Assembly: GCA_009929735.1 (NCBI GenBank)
Contig: RZZU01000002.1
Coordinates: 124,001 to 188,000, forward strand
From: Clostridia bacterium
Lineage (GTDB): Bacteria > Bacillota > Clostridia > Lachnospirales > Anaerotignaceae
DNA length: 64,000 bases
Direction: 5' to 3'
Part shown: one piece after another, positions 59,514 through 64,000 of the stretch
Layout of the letters: the number at the start of each line of letters is the position of its first letter
Numbering within the stretch: the stretch's first letter is position 1
Notes under the pieces: generated by a model
The model's database searches: none
Seen by the model: only the letters and a program-made list of their open reading frames with translations
Told to the model about the DNA's origin: nothing
Program-made: the position numbers and the translations under genes

Positions 59514-60089
59514 ATGATAAAACAAAATAAATGGTTTGACAAAAAAGGACAAAGGATAATCTCTATCGTTTGTCTTTCTTTTTTACTGGGCGTGATGGGA
59601 GGCGCAATCGCAGCAAATTTGATGGGAGCTGACGCAAAAACGGAATTGTCAGGCATGATTCAAGACGCTGCACAGATTCAGCAAGGAGGCAGTTTTACTG
59701 CGGTTTTTTGGAAATACCTAAAATATGATATTATTATTTGGCTGGGAGGCTGGCTGCGCCTTGGCTTATTCCTTTCAGGCATGGCATTTTTGCTTAGAAG
59801 CATCTCCTTGGGATTTGCTTCGGCAATGTTGATGGTTACATATGGCATGAAGGGAGTAGGGAGCACAATGCTTTCTATTTTGCCGCAAAACATGATTCTA
59901 ATTCCTGCGTATCTGTTTATTATGTGTTCAGCCGTTTACTACCTTATGGCTTGGAATGAGGGAACTGGAAAACGGGGATTAAAGCGAGAGCGCAGAAGAA
60001 AACAAACAGAGTATTGCATCTTATTTTTGGCTTCGATTGTGTTGGTTGCAATTGGCGCAGGGATTGAAGTGGCTTTATTCCCATTATAA
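59514..60089 (+). CDS. spoIIM: Stage II sporulation protein M
   Basis: SpoIIM is part of the DMP complex with SpoIID and SpoIIP that drives engulfment of the forespore. The 191-residue membrane protein has about five hydrophobic segments: ISIVCLSFLLGVMGGAIAAN, LRLGLFLSGMAFLLRSI, LGFASAMLMVTYGMKGVGST, LSILPQNMILIPAYLFIMCS and YCILFLASIVLVAIGAGIEV. The motif G-L-FLS and PQN are the family hallmarks. ATG 59514 is chosen since AAAGGAGG (59497-59504) is 9 bases upstream; the ATG at 59505 directly abuts the box. Confidence 0.93.
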   Translation: MIKQNKWFDKKGQRIISIVCLSFLLGVMGGAIAANLMGADAKTELSGMIQDAAQIQQGGSFTAVFWKYLKYDIIIWLGGWLRLGLFLSGMAFLLRSISLGFASAMLMVTYGMKGVGSTMLSILPQNMILIPAYLFIMCSAVYYLMAWNEGTGKRGLKRERRRKQTEYCILFLASIVLVAIGAGIEVALFPL

Positions 60090-60185
60090 CAATGAAAAGA
60101 TAGCTTTTTTTTGTTGTATATTTTGGGAAATAGGTAGTTTCAGGGCATTCAAAATGACGGTAATTGCTTTTTTTTACAAAAAATA

Positions 60186-60214
60186 GTGACAACCCTCGGA
60201 AAACTAAGTATAAT
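60186..60214 (+). promoter_or_regulatory. Promoter of xerD
   Basis: GTGACA (60186-60191) and TATAAT (60209-60214) with a 17-base spacer, 31 bases before the start codon. Confidence 0.65.
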
Positions 60215-60245
60215 TAGACATATATAATAAAAAGGGGTCTTAGGT

Positions 60246-61130
60246 ATGGAAAGAGCAATGAATGAATTTGCGAGCTACCTTAGAAATGACAAGCATTCTT
60301 CTGAGAATACGGTGCTTTCTTACATAAGAGATTTGAAGGGATTTAGCAGATTTATGCAGGATTGTGGTGTTAGCGATGTAGTTAAAGTCAACTATACCAA
60401 CATCATGTCATATGTATATGAGCTGCAAAACCAAAAAAAGGCGGGGGCAACTGTATCCAGAAATATTGCTTCAATACGTGCTTTTTATAGTTATCTTATC
60501 AAGCAAGGTGAAGTAGTAGAAAACCCTGCATTAAATTTAGAATTACCTAAGGTCGAAAAGAAAATGCCGGGCGTTCTTGCTTTGGACAAGGTGGAGCGTT
60601 TATTGGATCAGCCGCAAAGTACAGAGCCAAAGGGGATTCGAGATAAGGCAATGCTGGAGTTGTTATATGCCACAGGGATTCGTGTTTCTGAGCTGATTTC
60701 ATTAAAGGTTTCTGATGTAAACCTGAACCTTGAGTATATTCGATGCGCTACAGAGCGAAAAAGCCGGATTATTCCGATTGGCAGCCAAGCAAAAGCGGCT
60801 CTGAAAAAATATATGGAAAAAGGTCGCAGTGCTTTGATCTTGACTGAAGATGAGCAGATGCTTTTTGTGAATTGCAACGGAAAGTCCATGACCAGACAGG
60901 GTTTTTGGAAAATCATCAAATGCTATGCAAAAAAAGCAGGGATAAATGAAGATATTAATCCGCATATGCTCAGACATTCCTTTGCTGCGCACCTGATTGA
61001 AAATGGTGCAGATTTAAAATCGGTTCAGGAAATGCTAGGACATTCTGATATTTCTACAACTCAAATTTATATCAAGCTGACAAATCAAAAGCTGAAAAAT
61101 GTATATGCTAAGGCCCACCCGAGAGCTTAA
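60246..61130 (+). CDS. xerD: Tyrosine recombinase XerD
   Basis: A 294-residue recombinase that, with XerC, resolves chromosome dimers at dif. The N-terminal core-binding domain reads SSENTVLSYIRDLKGFSRFM and the catalytic domain has the arginine in LLYATGIRVSELISLKV, RHSFAAHLIENGADLKSVQ (HxxR in HMLRHSF) and the nucleophile tyrosine in LGHSDISTTQIYIKL. Position after spoIIM matches the Firmicute order. The GGGGTC spacer gives only a modest ribosome binding site. Confidence 0.95.
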   Translation: MERAMNEFASYLRNDKHSSENTVLSYIRDLKGFSRFMQDCGVSDVVKVNYTNIMSYVYELQNQKKAGATVSRNIASIRAFYSYLIKQGEVVENPALNLELPKVEKKMPGVLALDKVERLLDQPQSTEPKGIRDKAMLELLYATGIRVSELISLKVSDVNLNLEYIRCATERKSRIIPIGSQAKAALKKYMEKGRSALILTEDEQMLFVNCNGKSMTRQGFWKIIKCYAKKAGINEDINPHMLRHSFAAHLIENGADLKSVQEMLGHSDISTTQIYIKLTNQKLKNVYAKAHPRA

Positions 61131-61141
61131 GAGAACTGATA

Positions 61142-61166
61142 AACCGCCGAAAGGTGGTTTTTTTTG
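61142..61166 (+). terminator. Rho-independent terminator after xerD
   Basis: ACCGCC-GAAA-GGTGGT with a GAAA tetraloop, followed by eight Ts. Confidence 0.9.
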
Positions 61167-61429
61167 TAAAAAAAATATAGAATGACTTTGTGGTTTTAGC
61201 AAAGAGATAAAAAGAGCTGTGGGGTTATGCGTAAATGCCGAGGCTGAGAGAAGTTGAAAACACGCTTTTTTCTAAAACAGGAAAGTTATTTTTAAAGTTT
61301 CGTGCGAAAAGCGTGTTGTTTTTATTCTGTTTGCGCAAGTTGGTTTATGAAGAGATTGAAGAAAAACGCATTTTTATGGAAGTGAGAAGAGTTAGAGGGC
61401 TTATACGTGAAAGGCAGCAAAACAATATG
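61167..61429. other. Interval between xerD and the DJ-1 gene
   Basis: The + frame at 61235-61486 encodes a basic peptide with no motif and overlaps the terminator of the opposite gene; it has no clear ribosome binding site and I do not accept it. Nothing else is seen. Confidence 0.4.
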
Positions 61430-61463
61430 AAAAAACCCTCCGCAGTTAGAAAACTAGGGAGGG
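61430..61463 (-). terminator. Terminator of the DJ-1 family gene
   Basis: CCCTCC (61436-61441) and GGGAGG (61457-61462) pair; on the minus strand the stem is followed by TTTTTT (61430-61435). Confidence 0.78.
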
Positions 61464-61482
61464 AAATAATTTTGAATGAAAA

Positions 61483-62061
61483 TTAAATTTCGATTTTAGC
61501 ACCCATCAGTTTTGCAAATTCAATAAGAATTGCTGTATCTCCAGGCCAAGCGGGAGAAGTTACCAAATTTCCATCAACAACGGCTTTATCAACATCAACT
61601 GCTACATATTCACCGCCTGCCAGAGTAATATCGGGTCCAACCGCAGGATATGCAGTAGCTTTTTTGCCTTTTAAAACATGAGCGGCTGCCAACAGCTGAG
61701 GTCCATGGCAGATCGCTGCGACGGGCTTATTCGCTGCAAAAAATTCCTGAACAATTTCGAGGACACGGGCATTTAATCTTAAGTATTCGGGGGAACGTCC
61801 GCCTGTGATAAATAAACCTTCATAGTCGGATGTATTTACTGCATCAAAATCAGCAGTCAAAGCAAAATTATGACCTCTTTTTTCGGAGTAAGTTTGATCT
61901 CCTTCAAAGTCATGAATTGCTGTGCGGATAATATCACCTGCTTTTTTGTCAGGGCAAACTGCATCTACCTGATAACCTAAAACCTGCAGGGCCTGAAAGG
62001 GCACCATAGTTTCATAATCCTCAGTATAGTCACCTGCTAACATTAATACTTTTTTTGCCAT
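61483..62061 (-). CDS. DJ-1/PfpI family protein
   Basis: A 192-residue protein of the class I glutamine amidotransferase-like fold. The nucleophile elbow is [20 protein letters not shown] (cysteine about residue 110), with [16 protein letters not shown] and the opening [21 protein letters not shown]-1/PfpI proteins include stress chaperones, deglycases and proteases; which one applies is unclear. Met at 62061 has AAAGGAGG 7-8 bases upstream, so the longer frame to 62118 is rejected. Its promoter is at 62141-62169. Confidence 0.88.
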   Translation of the reverse strand: MAKKVLMLAGDYTEDYETMVPFQALQVLGYQVDAVCPDKKAGDIIRTAIHDFEGDQTYSEKRGHNFALTADFDAVNTSDYEGLFITGGRSPEYLRLNARVLEIVQEFFAANKPVAAICHGPQLLAAAHVLKGKKATAYPAVGPDITLAGGEYVAVDVDKAVVDGNLVTSPAWPGDTAILIEFAKLMGAKIEI

Positions 62062-62140
62062 AATAAATTCCTCCTTTGTTATATTTGGACAGCATAACCG
62101 CTGTACAGGGCGAATCATAAATATGTATCATTTTATGAAC

Positions 62141-62169
62141 AGTATAATGCTAAATGTTGGAAAAATCAA
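62141..62169 (-). promoter_or_regulatory. Promoter of the DJ-1 family gene
   Basis: On the minus strand TTGATT (62164-62169) and TATACT (62141-62146) are exactly 17 bases apart, about 80 bases upstream of the start codon. Confidence 0.75.
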
Positions 62170-62251
62170 GATTTAGTTTCGTTTTTTTTTGATATTTTAC
62201 TGAAAAAGTGGGACGTTTTGTGTCTTGAATATGCAGGTTTGAAATTTGGAT

Positions 62252-62285
62252 GAAAAAGAGCTGCCAGTTTCGGCAGCTCTTAAAA
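62252..62285 (-). terminator. Terminator of tyrS
   Basis: AAGAGCTGCC and GGCAGCTCTT form a 10-bp stem with loop AGTTTC; on the minus strand TTTTT follows it. Confidence 0.88.
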
Positions 62286-62340
62286 TTGCGGTAATTATGA
62301 TGTGATTGCCAATGAAAAAGGTTTTAAGAAAATAGGATGC

Positions 62341-63570
62341 TTATTTTATGACAACATTATGGAATGCTTTTTTACCTTTTTGTACCAAAAGACTGCCATC
62401 GGTAAACAAGGTTGCAGTGATTTTAAACTCAATATCAGACACAGGCTGTTCTGCTATTTTTACGCCACCCTGTTGCACGGCACGCCTTGCTTCAGAGCGA
62501 GAAGGAACAATGCCAATTGTGGTAAGGAGGGTTAAAATATCCATGCCTTCAGCAAAATCCGCAGCTGCCAATTCAGTTGTAGGAACGGAACCTGCGACTG
62601 CACCTTTTCCGAAAAGAGCATGGGCAGCCTCCTGCGCCTTTGTTGCCTCCGCTTCCCCGTGGACAATTTTTGTCAATTCAAATGCTAGAACTTCCTTGGC
62701 TTGATTAATTTCGCTGTCTTGTAGTGCGCCCAGACGGCGTACCTCGTCCATAGGTAGGAAGGTGAGCAATGCCAAGCATTTTTCAACGTCTTTGTCGCCT
62801 ACATTTCTCCAGTACTGGTAAAAATCATAGGGGGTTGTTTTTTCGGGATCCAACCAAACAGCACCGCCAACGGTTTTGCCCATTTTTACGCCATCACTGT
62901 TTGTAAGGAGCTTGAAGGTCATGCCATATGCTGGCTTACCTAATTTACTGCGGATTAATCTAACACCTGCAAGGATATTGGACCATTGGTCACTGCCGCC
63001 CAGCTGCATTACACAATTATGGCGGTTGTATAGCTCTAAGAAGTCATAGCCCTGCATAATCATGTAGTTGAATTCAAGGAAAGAAAGACCTGCTTCCTTT
63101 TCCATACGAGTTTTGAAGCAATCGGCAGCCAACATACGATTTACGGTAAAATGAACGCCCACATCACGAAGGAATTCTATATAATTAAGATTTCTCAGCC
63201 AGTCCGCATTGTTTACAATAATTGCACTATCATTGTCAAAATTGATAAAACGGGATAGTTGTTTTTTGATGCAAGCTACATTTTGGTCAATGGTTTCCAC
63301 GGTCATCATTTTACGCATATCAGCTTTGCCCGAAGGATCCCCAATCATCCCTGTGCCGCCGCCCATTAAGCAAATTGGGCGGTTGCCGCATTGCTGCATA
63401 TGCGCCATTGCCATTACGGTTAGGAAGTGGCCTACATGAAGGCTGTCTGCCGTAGGATCAATGCCGATATAAAAAGTAACCCCACCTTTTTCAAACAGTG
63501 CTTTAATTTCATCTTCATGCGTTAGTTGCTCAATAAAACCACGTTCTTTTAATACTTCAAAAGCGTTCAT
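62341..63570 (-). CDS. tyrS: Tyrosyl-tRNA synthetase
   Basis: A 409-residue class I synthetase charging tRNA-Tyr. The HIGH-like motif is [10 protein letters not shown] (about residue 45) and the KMSKS-like motif is VKMGKTVG. Tyrosine-site residues are in [22 protein letters not shown] segment ([11 protein letters not shown]) and [10 protein letters not shown]. The C-terminal S4 domain ([16 protein letters not shown]) binds the tRNA. Met at 63570 is used because AAGGAG lies 7-8 bases upstream. A tyrosine T-box precedes it. Confidence 0.96.
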   Translation of the reverse strand: MNAFEVLKERGFIEQLTHEDEIKALFEKGGVTFYIGIDPTADSLHVGHFLTVMAMAHMQQCGNRPICLMGGGTGMIGDPSGKADMRKMMTVETIDQNVACIKKQLSRFINFDNDSAIIVNNADWLRNLNYIEFLRDVGVHFTVNRMLAADCFKTRMEKEAGLSFLEFNYMIMQGYDFLELYNRHNCVMQLGGSDQWSNILAGVRLIRSKLGKPAYGMTFKLLTNSDGVKMGKTVGGAVWLDPEKTTPYDFYQYWRNVGDKDVEKCLALLTFLPMDEVRRLGALQDSEINQAKEVLAFELTKIVHGEAEATKAQEAAHALFGKGAVAGSVPTTELAAADFAEGMDILTLLTTIGIVPSRSEARRAVQQGGVKIAEQPVSDIEFKITATLFTDGSLLVQKGKKAFHNVVIK

Positions 63571-63627
63571 TTTCATTCTCCTTATCATCTTATTATCATT
63601 TTCGTGTATCAGTCAGATTATTTTGGA

Positions 63628-63881
63628 CAAAACAAAAGGGCTCTATCGCCTAAAGGACGAGAGAACCCGTGGTACCACCTTAATTTATGTTTATCCTGAC
63701 AAAAAGACAAACATCTTTCGACTCTAATAACGGTGAGGAACCGTTGCGCCATTGCCTGCGCAAAGCTCATGAGGCGTAATTTACAAATACTGTGCTACAG
63801 TTTTTTCACCAAACAAACTGCTCTCTGCGGTTGTAACCAGCTTTGCCCATATCACTCAATCAATGCTATTATTCAAATATG
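63628..63881 (-). promoter_or_regulatory. Tyrosine T-box riboswitch of tyrS
   Basis: The T-box sequence GGTGGTACCACGG is seen on the minus strand at 63668-63680, in front of the terminator stem GGGTTCTCTCG / CGATAGAGCCC and a T-run (63625-63640). Stem I lies upstream, with a GGTGAAAAAAC loop near 63806-63816. The codon UAC (tyrosine), read as ATTACGCC at 63773-63780, sits at the specifier position, which fits tyrS. Uncharged tRNA-Tyr would favour the antiterminator. Confidence 0.93.
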
Positions 63882-63886
63882 GCGAT

Positions 63887-63915
63887 ATTTTATCATATCT
63901 TTTTTTTAAAGTCAA
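63887..63915 (-). promoter_or_regulatory. Promoter of the tyrS T-box transcript
   Basis: TTGACT (63910-63915) and TAAAAT (63887-63892) on the minus strand with a 17-base spacer and an extended TGA. It lies inside the 3' end of the peptidase T gene; its -35 falls in that reading frame. Confidence 0.8.
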
Positions 63916-64000
63916 GTGTTCTTCCCAGCTCCGAAATTTTAATAATAGTTTTTACTGCCTTATTCATAGAAGAAACAGGAATAAATTCATATGGACCATG
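63893..64000 (-). CDS. pepT: Peptidase T (tripeptide aminopeptidase), C-terminal fragment
   Basis: The minus frame entering from the right edge encodes 35 residues beginning HGPYEFIPVSSMNKAVKTII and ending ELGRTLDFKKKI before a TGA at 63893. This matches the conserved C-terminus of PepT, an M20 zinc peptidase, where HGxxEF and MEKAVxxI follow the last active-site histidine. Only the tail is in the window, so the call rests on this short stretch. It appears to be read toward tyrS. Confidence 0.65.
   Translation of the reverse strand, partial: HGPYEFIPVSSMNKAVKTIIKISELGRTLDFKKKI

Noticed and set aside
61235..61486. An 83-residue basic + strand frame
   Set aside because: It overlaps the terminator of the minus-strand DJ-1 gene, has no ribosome binding site and no recognisable domain.

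Overview
The window is a low-GC chromosomal segment from an anaerobic, endospore-forming Firmicute of the class Clostridia. Evidence: spo0A, spoIVB and spoIIM are present; IspH is fused to ribosomal protein S1, an arrangement known from Clostridia; start sites follow AAGGAGG-like ribosome binding sites with occasional TTG and GTG starts; and tyrS has a T-box leader. A member of the Lachnospirales (Anaerotignum-like) is my best guess, but this cannot be settled from the sequence alone. I see no rRNA, tRNA, CRISPR array, prophage or intact insertion sequence. Most of the window is housekeeping genes on the + strand.

Layout. 1-6.4 kb: proline synthesis (proB cut by the window edge, proA) with three unrelated genes between, a DUF2971 protein, a ketopantoate-reductase-like protein, and a minus-strand HTH/membrane-protein pair with a clear promoter-operator. 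6.5-10.1 kb: a degenerate site-2 protease homologue, scpA-scpB (condensin partners), a small anchored protein and a DacF-type carboxypeptidase, ending at a 241-bp MITE-like element. 10.4-16.6 kb: rluB, a phosphatase, a flavoprotein, then cmk-plsC-ispH/rpsA. 16.8-21.1 kb: a polar amino-acid ABC transporter with deoC; the deoC plus binding-protein unit is duplicated in tandem and the upstream deoC copy is decayed. 22.1-31.2 kb: the classic rimP-nusA-ylxR-ylxQ-infB-rbfA-nrnA-truB-ribF operon followed by a DMT transporter and rpsO. 31.3-37.5 kb: pnp (behind a long leader hairpin), an M16 peptidase, dapF and hflX. 38-43.8 kb: a three-gene ABC export system with a large surface protein as middle gene, PrsW, and a NUDIX hydrolase. 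43.9-51.1 kb: glycolytic operon cggR-pgk-(polysaccharide deacetylase)-tpiA-gpmI-eno, lacking gap. 51.5-61.2 kb: a lipoprotein, a GntR regulator, spoIVB-spo0A, a dipeptidase, an aminotransferase, and nudF-spoIIM-xerD. 61.5-64 kb, minus strand: DJ-1/PfpI protein, tyrS with a tyrosine T-box, and the tail of a peptidase T gene.

How genes work together. Translation and RNA metabolism dominate (rimP to rpsO, pnp, rluB, tyrS). Lower glycolysis is gathered under a CggR-type regulator whose leader carries a direct-repeat operator candidate. Sporulation genes sit in their usual neighbourhoods; spo0A has a near-perfect sigma-H promoter framed by TGACGAA 0A boxes, while its receiver domain departs from the canonical acidic pocket. 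The observations most worth a second look are the decayed deoC/SBP duplication, a duplicated enolase tail, the site-2 protease homologue that has lost a zinc ligand, the pnp leader hairpin, the spo0A control region and receiver, and the MITE-like element.
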